A stretch of 64,000 nt of DNA from assembly GCF_032062135.1 (NCBI RefSeq), contig NC_092868.1, forward strand, positions 47,959,626 to 48,023,625, written 5' to 3'. This DNA is from Pyxicephalus adspersus. Its lineage: Eukaryota > Chordata > Amphibia > Anura > Pyxicephalidae. The notes under the pieces were generated by a model. That model saw only the letters and a program-made list of their open reading frames with translations. It had not been told where the DNA came from and did not search any database. The translations under genes and the position numbers were made by a program. Below, in pieces: positions 46,717 to 58,474 of this stretch (position 1 is its first letter; each line of letters begins with the position of its first letter).

Positions 46717-48121
46717 TTCTAGAGATTTCCAATCATTTTTTTTAGTAGCCCAGAACAGAAAGTGTAAGACTATCCATCAAAAAAGAAACTTGTGAGAACA
46801 CTCCTTATGGTGTACCAACCTTGGTTCAGTGGGTGCTGTAATGACCAACAAATAATGCTATCTTAAAGTAGATGAATGAAATAGAAAGTGTCATTACTGC
46901 TTTCAGCGAAAGGTCCTTTGAAGCCTCCAAAACATTGCTCCATCATTTTACACCATTAGACATCACCCTGGTGCACCTATGATGATGTAAAAAGAAACCT
47001 AAAAAATAATAAATCAGTTTCCACATTTAGGAAATAGTGAACTGCAATACATTACATTTTGTTCTTTTGTTGGAAATATACACTTTAACCTTTTTTTCTC
47101 TAGGCTCCAAGACTCACGATCAAGTCCCTGTAGTTTAATTTTTGTAAACCTGAAAAGCTTGGAGATACAGAGAATGTATGCTGTACTCACGCCAGTCACA
47201 ATTTGATTGTGAAAAGACTTTTCTCATTGTTAGATTTTAGCAATTATCTTTTATTTGAGACCAAAGGGTCACAAATAAGAAAAAAACAAATTTGTTTATA
47301 TTCCTAAAACGTCTTGACAGATGAGTTCATGCCACAAGGCAAAACAAACGTTGTGCTGGGGTTTACAATGAAGGAAGACTTTTTGATTCCAGATTGCTTT
47401 AAAATTGAACTAAATGAATCAGGAAAATATTTTAACCCCCGATCATTTAAAACATTTTGCTTCAGTAAAGGAATACCTGACCAAGCAGGTGGCAAACATT
47501 GAGAACACAACAAGCAGAGAAAAAATCATTCAACAGGCTGAGGTCAGAGGAGATGGCATTCAAAGGCAAAGATGTGCAATGGGCAGAAATAAGGGCAGGT
47601 GGCAATCAAAGGCAATGATTTGCAATAGGCTGAGAAACCAGAATATCAGACATATAGAACACTTAGCAGAATAGAAGGTGAACACGCTGAGGATCCTGCC
47701 AGGACTGAGGAGACTTAAATAAAGACTCAAAAATAGACGTTTGGAATGTGTACACTTAACTGCGCATATTTGCCTATGCACATAGCTGTCCTGTGGGCAC
47801 ATGCACATTATACAAAGTATTTGCACAGATGTGTGTGTATTGTAGTGTACACAGTAGACAGCGGCTGCCCATTGTTTAAGTGCTGGAAAAATCAGAAATG
47901 AAGATACATGGTGCAAGGAATAGTGGGTGCTGTGTAGAGTTAACTGCTTATTGTTTATGTCAAATAGGCATTTGGGATAAGCAACACATTTTCAAAAAGA
48001 AAGCAACCATAAAAACAGTGTTTGGTGATTTGGAGATGCTTTTTACCCATTCTGGACCCATTGGCATTATCAGGAAAAGGTTTACCAGGGTGTGGTGTGG
48101 ACAAAGCTCAAGTAACTCATA
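46717..48121. other. no firm gene; probable old repeat at 47500-47700
   Basis: Around 47551-47634 a ~44-bp segment is imperfectly duplicated (GGCATTCAAAGGCAAAGATG / GGCAATCAAAGGCAATGATT). A 62-codon frame at 47314-47502 on the plus strand follows a splice-acceptor-like TTGACAG but matches nothing I know. Confidence 0.4.
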
Positions 48122-48198
48122 TTAATATTAACTTGTATTTATATAATCATATCTATAGATTTATCACTAGCTGTCCCTCAAAGGGACCCAAAACCTAA

Positions 48199-48736
48199 AT
48201 CAGAAGTAAACCCAAAACTAATCCAAAACAAAAAAAAAATCACCTTTACCTTCAATCCCATTGAGCAGTCTATCGGGAGGTTTCGGGAGGGTCCCACATC
48301 ATCCCGTTATCTGTCTTAGGCATCACCATCTTCTCCTCTGTTCTTTTGTGTTCTTCTCCCTACATCACCCGATCTCGCACTGCGCCGGCACGAGGTCGGG
48401 TGACGTAAACTGGGAAAAAACTTGCCGATCTCACTGCACACGGGGGGTGATTGGCAAGTTTTTTCTCTATTGATGAAAGGGCTCAGGCATGTGCAGAAGG
48501 AGCAGCCAAGAGCCTCCCAGGATGCGTGACGTAGGTATCCCGGGAGGCTTTGTGCTCCAATTTATTCTTGATCGCCTAGGCGATCAAGAATAAAGGGGGC
48601 AGTGCTGCACCCTTTTTATTAAAAAATAAAAAGGGTGTTGCACTTGAAAAAAACACTCACAAACAATAGTTTTACTTCAAATAAAAGGGTTGTCTAATCT
48701 TTTATGAAAAGTGAGAATTCTGAGTTTAGGTACGCT
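48199..48736 (+). mobile_element. TTAA-flanked MITE inserted in a SINE
   Basis: Flanks are CTAA (48195-48198, degenerate) and TTAA (48737-48740). The termini are ATCAGAAGTAAACCC and GAGTTTAGGTACGC. Across the insertion the SINE reads ...CCCAAAACCTAA | TATCCCTACC..., agreeing with the SINE consensus as I know it, so the pre-insertion site can be seen. The interior has GATCTCGCACTGCGCC, GCCTCCCAGGATGCGTGACG and a 34-bp palindrome. Confidence 0.9.
48561..48594. repeat. perfect 34-bp palindrome
   Basis: TTTATTCTTGATCGCCT is directly followed by its exact reverse complement AGGCGATCAAGAATAAA with no spacer. It lies within the TTAA MITE. Confidence 0.95.
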
Positions 48737-49389
48737 TTAATATCCCTACCATAGTCATATGCCAGCACACTGAGAGATCAATTTTATGGCGGAAACCAAT
48801 TAACCAGTTTGCATATTTTGACACATAAACACGGGCTGACTGTACAAACTTTATGCAGTGTCCTGGCCGAGATTTGAATCTGGGACACTATTGCTGCAAA
48901 GGTAAGAGTGCTAGCCACTGAGCCACCATGCTGCCTATATATTGTATTTATTTTGACATTGTTGTCATCATGTAGACACAATAAATGCAGAAAAGCCCGC
49001 CTGCTCCCCGGTACTTTGCATTGAAGGGTTCTCCACAGACGTCCAACATACCCTGTGCAGATCTATATTTCTAGCCCTGCCATCATCACGCTTATTGGAA
49101 AGCTCTAGCTGGGGACATCAAACCTCTTCAGAGAACTCTTTGCTTTTATACAGAGAGCAAGAGTTCTGGTTTTCTATTCAGGCTTTTTGGCTTTTAAGTT
49201 TATTTTGGCTTCATTGCCTACAAAGGCACAAACCCAGGATGAGCATACCAAACATAGGGAAGCCAGGAATCCTGATCAGTATATTTATTTGTAAATCAAT
49301 GAATAAAAAAAGATTCTAAGCCAGATCATTGACAACACAGCCAAGGAACTAGCTTTTTTTACAAGGATCTGCAAAGGCAGCCCTCGTAT

Positions 49390-50110
49390 TTCAATCATTC
49401 TTTATGCAATTTATGCTGAATTACCATTTTGACTCTCACGAGCCTAAATTAAGACAAACAATAAAAGGATTTAGGAACATGCTCATTTTGCATTATTATG
49501 TCATCTTGGAGGAGTATTGCGACTCATTTTAACATCCTCATTAATTTTATCTGTAACAAGCATTTCATAATTAAGCATTCTACCCATTGTTAGCTGTAAT
49601 AATTTAAAGGAGCTGTAATTAATTCCTAAATGTTTAATATGTCTACAGCATACATTTAGCCACCCCGTGCTGAGATTATTAAGAATTATCTTTTAGAAAA
49701 ATTGATACAACAGAGTCTGAAGAATATGGATAATAAACGAATTGCCTGCTCCAGGAACATTGATATCAGCCATCTTTTGGGATTTAGAGTTAAAATAATT
49801 GATTTACAATGGAATTAGCTGTTTTTAACATGTTTATTGCCAGATCTTCAGGAGTAGGCATTCTTCAAATCTGGTTCCGCTTAGACGGAAGGATAAATCT
49901 AGCAATTCATGGCTTCATTATGCTAGGTGGAGAAATTTATACAATACTATTGTCTATAAATGCTTTTTAAGTTAATATTAGAAATAATTCAGGTTGTGCC
50001 AAAACGGATTAATTCACCAGAAAAGGTACCCTGCACAATACTTTTCTGAAATTAATTTGATCAGCATTTCATTTTGCATCTATAAGACTTAAATTGGCAT
50101 ATCAGTCACT
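49390..50110. other. long repeat-free block, candidate conserved non-coding element(s)
   Basis: Roughly 700 bp without repeat hallmarks and dense in cores such as GCATTATTATGTC, CATTAATTTTATC, GTAATTAATTCC, AAATAATTGATTTAC and GGAATTAGCTG. It is like the texture of vertebrate developmental enhancers. Only inference; the flank 48937-49389 has nothing recognisable. Confidence 0.35.
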
Positions 50111-50695
50111 GTAATTATTCAATCCTGTATTAGTGTTTGTCAATTATACCTTTTTAAGAGGACATCATTTGGTCCTACAGTGTTGGTTCACTATAGTTAC
50201 TGATATGCATGATAATATGGTCCATCGCATATGTCTCAAGTATCAAGTGTATGTAGGCATAAGAAGACTTCTAAACATTTTCTACCTGTCAGTACCTGAC
50301 AATACCTTCATCTGCTTTTCTCTCCAATGGGACAGCACCATCTGTGTCCGTGCATCATTCATAAAATTTAATACTAATACCCCAGTTGAGGCAGCGTTTT
50401 TAGATGAAGACAACAATGGATCAATCCTATGTAGTTTTATGTGTTATTATACTGCTACTTGAAGTCCACATTCAAAGATTGTATGGTGACGTTACCAAGC
50501 AAGAAAACTCTGAATGCCTTTTGTAGATTAAAGGTATTTCTATGTTCTCTTCTACAGTATGATTACCACATACCTTTACTTAAGCTTTACGTCATTCATG
50601 TCAAGTCCTATTTTTCCCATATTCCCACTTTCTGCTTATAGCCTTGATACCAACCCACAAAAGAGGGAATATATGATCAATAAACGTTAACTGGA

Positions 50696-51050
50696 ACAAA
50701 GTAAAGGTATGTAGGTAATCATGCTTTAGAGATAAACATATATATTTATTTTCTTTGTCTTTGTGAAGCTTGGAGATATTCCTATTACCTGCGAGCAAAC
50801 TGGTAACAAGCATGCATGTAAGAAGTGGAAAATCTCCACAATGGGACAATATATAGACAAAGTAAAGGTATGTACCTAATCATGTTTCAGAGATGAACTT
50901 TACCTTTCACTTGTCTTTGTCAGGTATGAAGGTATTCCTGTTTCCTGCACCAACCATGCCCAAGTCTACAAGCAAGAGGTGGGAACAAAACTTCACATGG
51001 ACAAAGAAAAAATATGTAGCTAACTATGCTTCAGAAGACAACATAACAAA
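50696..51050. repeat. degenerate tandem repeat, ~145-160 bp period
   Basis: ACAAAGTAAAGGTATGTA recurs at 50696 and 50857 and, degenerate, at 51001 (ACAAAGAAAAAATATGTAG). Each is followed by AATCATG(C/T)TT(T/C)AGAGAT-type text and then TATTCCT(A/G)TT(A/T)CCTGC. Two full units and one partial. Confidence 0.75.
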
Positions 51051-52444
51051 CACTTTTAATTTGGAGTTCAGGTACACTTTACCCTTACGTCCTTGTCTCC
51101 CAAGTGAAATCTTGAGCAAAGTCATGCCGCCATTGTTGGAGAACATACTTTCCAACTTTCTATTTCTTCTTCTTCCACGAGAGTGGACAGGGCTATAGCA
51201 TGGCCATAGCCTTCATTTTTTCAGTCTAGGTCCCAGGTCAGTCATTTGATAAATATATACAGTCTATAGAGACCAATTAGCACCAATTTGCATCTTGTCG
51301 ATAAACATTCAGAGATTTAGTGAGAAAGGTTGCGTGCAGGAGGTAAGTACATAAATGAACATTGGAGCCATTGTGGCCTTTTTTCACTGGTCAGTTCACA
51401 TTTTTTTCTTTTATGACTACTGCATGTCGTAAATCAACCTTCATATTCTATAGATTATAAAATATAAAGAACTCCTGTATATCATGCAAGACGATAGCCG
51501 ATCTCACGGTCCATACTCCCAACTAAATCATTCTATTGCACTTGACACATGTCAACCTTTCTACAACGTCTTATTACATTTAATATCGCTCATCAATCAC
51601 TATAAATCCTCAGGGAATGAAACATTAACACTGACACCCTTTTTGCATTTTGGACTTTAAATTTATGTGTTATTCCCAAGTCTTCCAGCAGCAATATATC
51701 TTAACAATTTTAGTGTCAAATGTGCAAGTTAATAGTATCTTCTGGCAATGGTGCCACGTGCAGACATTTGTTGGGTGAGGTGGGCTTTTTCTTGCCTGCA
51801 TATAAATGATAAAGAGCTTTAGAGGTAATTTGAGAAGATCACTTATCTTTCACTCTGTCATTTACAGATGACATTATTTTGCAGCGATGAGCTGGAGGTA
51901 TACAGTTATGACCTAATTAGAAGCATGGTGTAAAATTGTTTTATTTGGGGATTTGCTTGCCAAGTGATGCACTTCGTTAACTTTTATTGCTTTTTTTATC
52001 CATCTCATGGGAGGAAACCTTCTCCAAATTATTTATAGATTGGCCTATGTTGCATATAGTTTTCGAAATACATATATTTTTAAGGCTGAAGTAGGTATAT
52101 AGATATATTTAAAAGTGGAATGCTGGAAAAATTATTAGGTTAACAAATGAAATACATAAAAATGCTAGATTTGTCTGATCTCAAACAAATACCTTAACAC
52201 TGCCAACATCCCTAAAAGTCAGATACATGAAAAAGCGATTTGTGTTCATGGGACTTTAGAGGCACTTCAATATATGTCATAAGGTAACTCAAACATACAA
52301 AGTAATGATAATAATAAAAGACATCTTTTATTAAATACAATAAGATAAACACAACGGAAGGAGTGGGAATTTCAGTAAAATGCCCAGTGCACATTACCAG
52401 ACTGATATCTTTATCATTGATGTGTTATGGTGAGTTCTGATAAT
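51051..52444. other. no recognisable gene or repeat
   Basis: AT-rich sequence with no termini, arrays or coding signature that I can identify. Confidence 0.45.
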
Positions 52445-52479
52445 CCAATGCGTTTCGCAGAATTAATCCTCTTCATCAG
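52445..52479 (-). ncRNA. hammerhead-like motif with exact CTGATGA box
   Basis: The minus strand reads CTGATGA (52479-52473), AGAGGATTAATTCTGC, then GAAACGCATTGG. The core boxes CUGAUGA and GAAA are exact. Stem II has only four weak pairs, and the terminal palindrome is ACGCAT rather than ACGCGT. Confidence 0.5.
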
Positions 52480-53085
52480 GGATTATACATATACAGAACC
52501 TCAAATGAATCAACCACACTATAATATAAAACAAGAAAATAATTAATTCCTTTGTATCACCATTTTCACATTATATAAATAGTATAATTTGTATACTTTT
52601 CAAGAACCAAAGAAAGAAACCAAAAAGGTACATTCCAAAATGAACTATCAGGTGTAACTGAGCCTGGCAAGGGATGCAAACATGGGGAACGGGAGGAGCT
52701 CCTCCAACAGCATAGGAGAAAGGCACTCAAATCAGGACCAAAGTATTTCCAATAGCTTTTTTCTCTTCTCTGTCAAGTAAGAACTGGGAATTGGTCAGCA
52801 ACTGTAAACATTTAGATAGTGATGCCATCAGTACCAATATCAATATATGTAAATGTATAAATAAGGATCCCCCAGGAATATAATATGATTATAGGATGGG
52901 CAATAAAGTAAAGATTACTTACATTTCATCAACTAAAATTGAGGTCCAAGAATGAGGGTCCCTTGTTCAGCTGTAGCTGAGAAAATATCCCATAGGGAGA
53001 CAGGGGACTGCCATCCCCCTTAATTAGAACCCTAATATCATTGGACCCACTAATCGGCATCCCACGTGTGAAGGGCGCTGTGTGC

Positions 53086-53103
53086 GATATATATATATAT
53101 ATA
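53086..53103. repeat. short (AT)n microsatellite
   Basis: Nine AT units followed by AAATAAGG. Between 52480 and 53325 nothing else is recognisable. Confidence 0.85.
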
Positions 53104-53325
53104 AATAAGGGGTAAACAACCCCACACATTGCAATGGGGTTTTTCAGCACTTTGTAATCCAAGGATGTTAGATTCTTGTTGTATCATGTGGCTGCCTAAA
53201 TAATATTGGGATTTGGGCAATATACCGATTGGTTAAGGAAATATTATCCTTTGTGATATAATCCCAGTCTTTTGTGCTAAAAAGTACATTCTTTTCTCTA
53301 GGAAATCCATTGTATTGTGTATTGA

Positions 53326-53618
53326 TTATTATTATCTAGTATTTATAAACTGCCAACATTTTACAGCACTTACAAAGTCCATACTCATATCACTAGCAGT
53401 CCCTAAAAGGGTCTTGCAATCTACTATGCCTACCATAGGCATGTCATTACCACAGTCTAAGGTCTATTTGGGGGGAAACCAAATAACCTAACTGCATGTT
53501 TTTTGGAATGTGGGAGGAAACCCGTGCAAACACAGAAGAATCTGTAAACTGCATGCAGATAGTGTCCTGCATGTGCTGCAAAGGCTAAAATACTAACCAC
53601 AGAGAAACCGTGCTGCCC
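53326..53618 (-). mobile_element. tRNA-headed SINE, second copy
   Basis: Same family as 48125-48936. It has a GGCAGCACGG-type head at 53617-53590 on the minus strand and TGCATGCAGATAGTGTCC, GGAATGTGGGAGGAAACCC, AACCTAACTGCATG and CTACCATAGGCATGTC in the body, with ACTAGCAGTCCCTAAAAGGG and TATTTATAAACTGCC toward the tail. The region holding the B box is deleted, so it could not be transcribed by pol III. Confidence 0.85.
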
Positions 53619-54938
53619 AATACTGATGTTCTTTTTAAGCAAAATATAAATAATAATATAACAACCTATAATAATAACAATTGAATATAATACAATACAA
53701 TTTAATATAATAGTTGGAAAAAGATATTTATCTATGGTGTGCTTACTCAACGTTTCCCCAATGACCAATAAGCATGCCCACTTTGTATTCATTGCCTTGC
53801 TGTCCCATTGAACTACTGGAGAAAAATAAAAAAGCCCAGTATTACCTTCAAGTCAATCTGGTAGAAGTTAAAAAAATATTACAGGATATCTTAAAACAAA
53901 AATACAAAAATGCAAAATACTGCAAAAAATGTTTAGGAAGTTATCTACATGCCATATCAGGCATCCAATGCTGCATCATGGGGTTATAGGGAAATGAGTT
54001 GCATGCTGCTCATAAAGTACATTGTATTTATTTGGTACGTTAAGAGTAACGATGGCAGCAGAGCAAGGATGGAGAGTTTAGGTGGGGGCAAAAGCGGTCA
54101 GTAAGTAGTCCTAATGTATTTCCTTATGAACAAAACACAAGTTTGCTTTTTATTAGGAATGTAGGATAATTGGCACCCTATAATAAGGTGTATGGAACAC
54201 GGCACCGTTAGAATAATTTTTACCGCATCTTAAAAAAAAGTATAAAACCTTCTGGCAAGCTGAGAAAAAACAATAAAATAATATTTTTTAAATTGCTTTG
54301 TAAAAATAAAATGGGAATGAAAATTGTGTGACATTCATTGCCTGCTCTTTCCCGAAGCTCTCAAATAACAATCAAAAAGATATCAAAGCCATATCATTCC
54401 AACTATAGCATATTAATTAAATGTCAGTGGACTGAAGCTAAATTAGATATCAACTCCATATTCTTGTATCACATTATTAAAGTCATAGCCAACAACTAAA
54501 TGTGATTTTAAGATGCATATAGCAATATGTAATTGAACTTTACAATTTATTTCTGATACATATATTTTCTCACTTAATAAGACTAGTAATGGAGTGCAGC
54601 GGAGTCTAAAATTCGATGTAGGTGTTGGCATTGTAGTGGCTGGTCGATAACTGGTGTGATTCAGTATTTAGGCAGATCAAGCAGGAAAATATATAAAAAC
54701 ACTGAGTAAATTATAAGAGCATTAAGACCATTGATGTATATAGTAGTTGGAAGCCCATTTTCCCATTGTGCACACTTGTGCTCTTCACTGATCTAGCCAT
54801 GAATAAATGACTAGAAGACAAAGTTTTGCAACTCCCCCCCACCAATCAATCTCACGCTACAAAGAAGTTACACATGTAGTACTTGGTGCTTGGATTTGAT
54901 GCTCATGAGTAACCAGATAAGAAGCCATTTTTACATCC
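53619..54938. other. no recognisable gene or repeat
   Basis: AT-rich; no structure that I can assign. GGGGAAACGTTGAG on the minus strand near 53750 is a weak echo of the GAAACGCGT family. Confidence 0.4.
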
Positions 54939-55583
54939 TGTCACACACAGAGAGACTAGGGGGCACTATAGCTTGCACAGAGGTGATGTGAGCCCTGAGA
55001 AGGGCCAAGGTGCAGAGTCTAAGCAGTAACCAGGTCTTCTCCAGAGCCTCTGATGGTCAGGATGTTGCGCCGCTTGTTACTGCCAGGTTGCAGTCCTTGA
55101 CTGCGGTCCTTGGGCACACCAAGGTGGGCAAAACACGGTACCAAATTAAGAAGAAGAAAGATTGTCAAGTAAAGCCGGGGTCAAGGGAGGCTGCAAGCAA
55201 GAGAAGTTAGGTCACACGCCAGGGGTCAATAGTCAGGGATCCGGGAGACAGACACTAGTGACACAGGGGCCACTGTGGGCACAGGGAACACAGGAGACAC
55301 TGGAAGCAACAGGAGGCACAGGTTACTCAAGGATATCCACAGACAGACAGGAACACAGGAACAGCACAGGGATGTTGGCTGGGACCAAACAGACTGGACA
55401 ACGAGGGGTTAACGCAGGAGCTGGACAGAGGAAACACTGAATTAAGCACCAGGTAAACAGTAACTAGCTCACAGGGCTAGGGGCTCGGCACAATGAAGAC
55501 ACGTTGCACGAACACCGAGTGCAGTGTGTGAGCTAGCTCAATAGCCAGGGCTGGTCAAGAGGCTATTTTGTGATTGGCCGGCT
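54939..55583 (+). mobile_element. LTR-like dispersed repeat, copy 2
   Basis: Begins TGTCACACACAGAGAGACTAGG and shares with 34128-34809 the order GTAACCAGGTCTTCTCCAGA, CCTTGGGCACACC, CAGGGATCC, ACACAGGGGCC, AGGGGTTAAC, GGGGCTCGGCAC, GAGCTAGCT and AATAGCCAGGG. It stops near TGATTGGCCGG, without the TGTGACA end. Truncated. Confidence 0.6.
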
Positions 55584-56689
55584 TTACTCCAAAGAGATTG
55601 CAAAAACATACCAATTGTATTATCAGTAGGTAGTTTTTAATGCAAATGTAGGAAATCCAACTAATTTTGGAAAAATGCGTCCCTTATCGCAGGGTTCAAA
55701 ATGGAAATACAAAAAATAGAAATTGTTGCAGAGATGACACAATCAAAGCACAAAAAGGCCAATAAAGGGTCAAATATAAATCTTATATAAGTTTTAAATA
55801 TACAAAAAACAAATAGTCTGAATATTCATATTCAAGGTTAGTTGTGACTGGTTCCATTTAAAGTTTACCAACATTACTTACCATTATGCACTGCGTTAAA
55901 TTGAATTACCATGCACCTGGATAGTAGTAGTATCAAGTGAACAAAAAGTAGTGCAAAGTAATAGGTTAACTTTAAGTCATAGCACTTAATAGCACATACT
56001 CAGCTTCCCAATATTATTCTATTTAGCCACTAAGACCCCTTGCTGGGGATATCCGCATGATTAGCCGCTCCCGGGTGCATAGCAAACTGCTGCTATGAAC
56101 CCTAGAATGGTAAACCGCACCACAAGTTAACGCATTTCATGAATTCCCCTTGTGGTTATGGTTGCAGTGCAAATCTCCCTCCAATGAAGGATAAGCAACC
56201 ACACAGCCAGAAATGTGTTGCGATACATCACAATTAAAGATGCATTTGCAAAGAATGGTTCCACCCTCAGTAAGCTAAACAGAAGTGGTTGGGAGTGTGG
56301 TTAGGTTTGTTGTAGAATGCTGCAGTCAACCACAAGTCTAAAATGATTCTCAAAATAAGAAAAACATGGGCAAGTTCTAGATGGAGCTCTTGTTAAACTT
56401 TTGAAAGGGGTCTATCCATCAGGGGCTATCTTCTTCAAGGATGAGGAGTGGGTTACAAGCTTCTACATATCTTAAAAAATCTTGGATTGCCATGCATGGG
56501 CAAAACACAGACTCCCTTTTTCCCAGGAGTTATCCTTTAAATACAGGCTTAGTTTAACTTTACCTTCTAACTTTTATTTCTGGAGAAAATAGCCTTTTTC
56601 TGTCCTTGACATTAATGATCAGAGGGAAAATTTTCTTTTCCTACAGTTTCATCATATTAAAAAAAAATGGATTTTAATTTTTCGGAGAT

Positions 56690-56925
56690 ACATTTTCTGG
56701 GGCATTTGTATGTTGAGCACAAGCTGTGTTTACACATTTTTAAGCTGCATTTGTGGTTTCTGTTTAATAGGTTTTCAGCCCGTCAATTACTCGGCCTCTT
56801 TGAGCTGCAGCAGGCCGCTAAGTTGGTTTCCATTCCACGGTGACCCCAATTAAAACCTTTACTTTGGCAGCCCGAAATTACTTTCAACTGAATGATGGTT
56901 ATCTGTCTACAGGACAGGAGCCAAG
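56690..56925. other. repeat-free block, candidate conserved non-coding element
   Basis: GC-balanced, complex text with CAGCCCGTCAATTACTCGG, GAGCTGCAGCAGGCCGC and ACCCCAATTAAAACC. It stands out from its AT-rich surroundings (55584-56689 and 56926-57147, nothing recognised). Inference only. Confidence 0.3.
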
Positions 56926-57147
56926 ACTGGATATTTGGCAATTTCATTTATTTCTACTTTCATCAAATAAAGCTGTGGCGCTGGTAAGTAAATCTGTGAA
57001 AATAAGTATAAAAATCAGCAAATAAAACGATATTTAAAAAGAATCAGTTTTTACATTGTGTTTATTTGCTGCAAATTTAAAAGTTGGTATTTATCATTTT
57101 TGATGTTGTTTGTTATTACTTGGATGAATTCATTTTGTATAAAATAA

Positions 57148-57235
57148 ACCTGATTTGTTAATGTTCTCCAAGGCTAGAGAACATAGACTATCATGGGAGA
57201 ACCTGGTTGATCAGGCCCAATAATAAATCAGGCCC
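57148..57235. mobile_element. foldback MITE fragment, copy 5
   Basis: Left end CCTGATTTGTTAATGTTC, then CTCCAAGGCTAGAGAACATAG and ACTATCATGGGAGAACCTGG. The right end AATAAATCAGGCCC follows at once, so most of the right arm and the centre are deleted. Confidence 0.7.
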
Positions 57236-57420
57236 AATGTATCAATAACACTGTATTACCAAAGCATGCTGGACTTTCAACTGCAGCTAACTATATACAA
57301 AAGTGACTGGGACTTTAATGGTACTTAAATGAAATTGTCAAATTCATGTACAAAAAGTTATATGAATACATTCCTTTATTTTAACCTGATACAATCAAAT
57401 CTGTAAGAACAAAAGCTTAA

Positions 57421-57614
57421 AGCTGAACTTTCTTTAAAAGGAAAAAAATCGGGCAAGGGCACAAGGAGCAGCCCGAAGCTTCTTGGGATACGTGACGTAT
57501 ATATACCAAGAGGCTCTGGGTTTCCAATACAGTCATTCAAAATCAATTTTTTTATTATATAAAAGGGTTCACTGCACTTGGAGATATTGTTTAAAATGTC
57601 ATGATAGGTCAGCT
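57421..57614 (+). mobile_element. TTAA MITE, internally deleted copy
   Basis: TTAA (57417-57420), then AGCTGAACTTTC. The interior keeps GGATACGTGACGTATATA and AGGCTCTGGGTTTCC, and the right end has ATAAAAGGGTT and AGGTCAGCTT before TTAT. About 195 bp against 425-540 in fuller copies. Confidence 0.6.
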
Positions 57615-57754
57615 TTATTTTGCCAGCTTTTAATTACAGTCAGCATATAGTTACAGTCCACCATATGCTCTTAAGAATTGAACTGGCGGTTCTTATGCAC
57701 ACCAATAAACAATTCAACCAAAAATAGTTTAATGGTAATATAAATGATCCTCTA

Positions 57755-57790
57755 CCCATTTTGCTATACGTAGTTTCTTCAGGAAAAGTA
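57755..57790 (-). ncRNA. degenerate GAAACGCGT-family element
   Basis: Minus strand: CCTGAAGAAACTACGTATAGC then AAAATGGG. The CTGAAGA box and a short stem remain, but GAAAC is changed. The nearby TTCTTATGCACACCAATAAAC resembles the flank of the 61117 copy (GTGCACCAATAGG). Confidence 0.3.
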
Positions 57791-58474
57791 TAATAATTAT
57801 TAATAGCATAATAAATAACACATCACCAGCATGTAACATAGGAAAAACATGTATAATAAATTGCTATACATAAACAAATTGGGCATAAGGAATATTAGAA
57901 AAATGTTAAGCAGCATGCAATTATTTATAGAGATATGTGCAGGGTACTTACAATATAGTGTGGTAATGAAGCAGACCAGTTTAATATCTGACCAAGTATA
58001 AATGTGATGGTGAGAGCCAGGTGGAATAAAATGGGCATCCTATGCCCCTAAACAGGAAAATAATGGAGGCTGTGCACAAAATAAAGACATATAAAGCTCC
58101 AAAAGGTAGTTACTAGTCAACAGACTGTTAGGGTAACAAGCTCCCAAGATATATAGAGGATATAGGGGGCAAAACAATAAATGCCAATATAGGACATTAC
58201 AATTTTTGCTAGGGAAGAGGGGATTTGTCTCTTCTCTGACCCATTCCAGTCTATATTTACTGTTTGTAAGAGGGTAGACCTTATAAAGTCTGTCTGCTGA
58301 TTGCAAATCGTCATATGCAATATTTTATCTTTTACAATTTTTAAAAAATAAATATGAAATATGGTATATGTATATTTAATTTTTACAGTCCCAGTCATCA
58401 GCAGATAAAGCCATAAGTTACAAACATGCTAGGTTTCTGGAAATGATCTCTCATGATACCATTGACTGGTAAAT

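Larger units (their letters stand above)
48125..48936 (-). mobile_element. tRNA-headed SINE, split by a TTAA MITE
   Basis: On the minus strand the head (48936 downward) reads GGCAGCATGGTGGCTCAGTGG. TGGCTCAGTGG matches a pol III A box and GATTTGAATC a B box (seen on the plus strand). The body has TATGCAGTGTCCTGGCC, AACCAATTAACC and ATCCCTACCATAGTCATATG, and the tail CTAGCTGTCCCTCAAAGGG with TTGTATTTATATAATC. The MITE at 48199-48736 cuts the body in two. A second copy is at 53326. Confidence 0.85.

Noticed and set aside
47314..47502. 62-codon plus-strand frame following an acceptor-like TTGACAG
   Set aside because: No ATG start, no recognisable domain, only a weak GTAAAG donor, and no sister exon. 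Not enough to call an exon.
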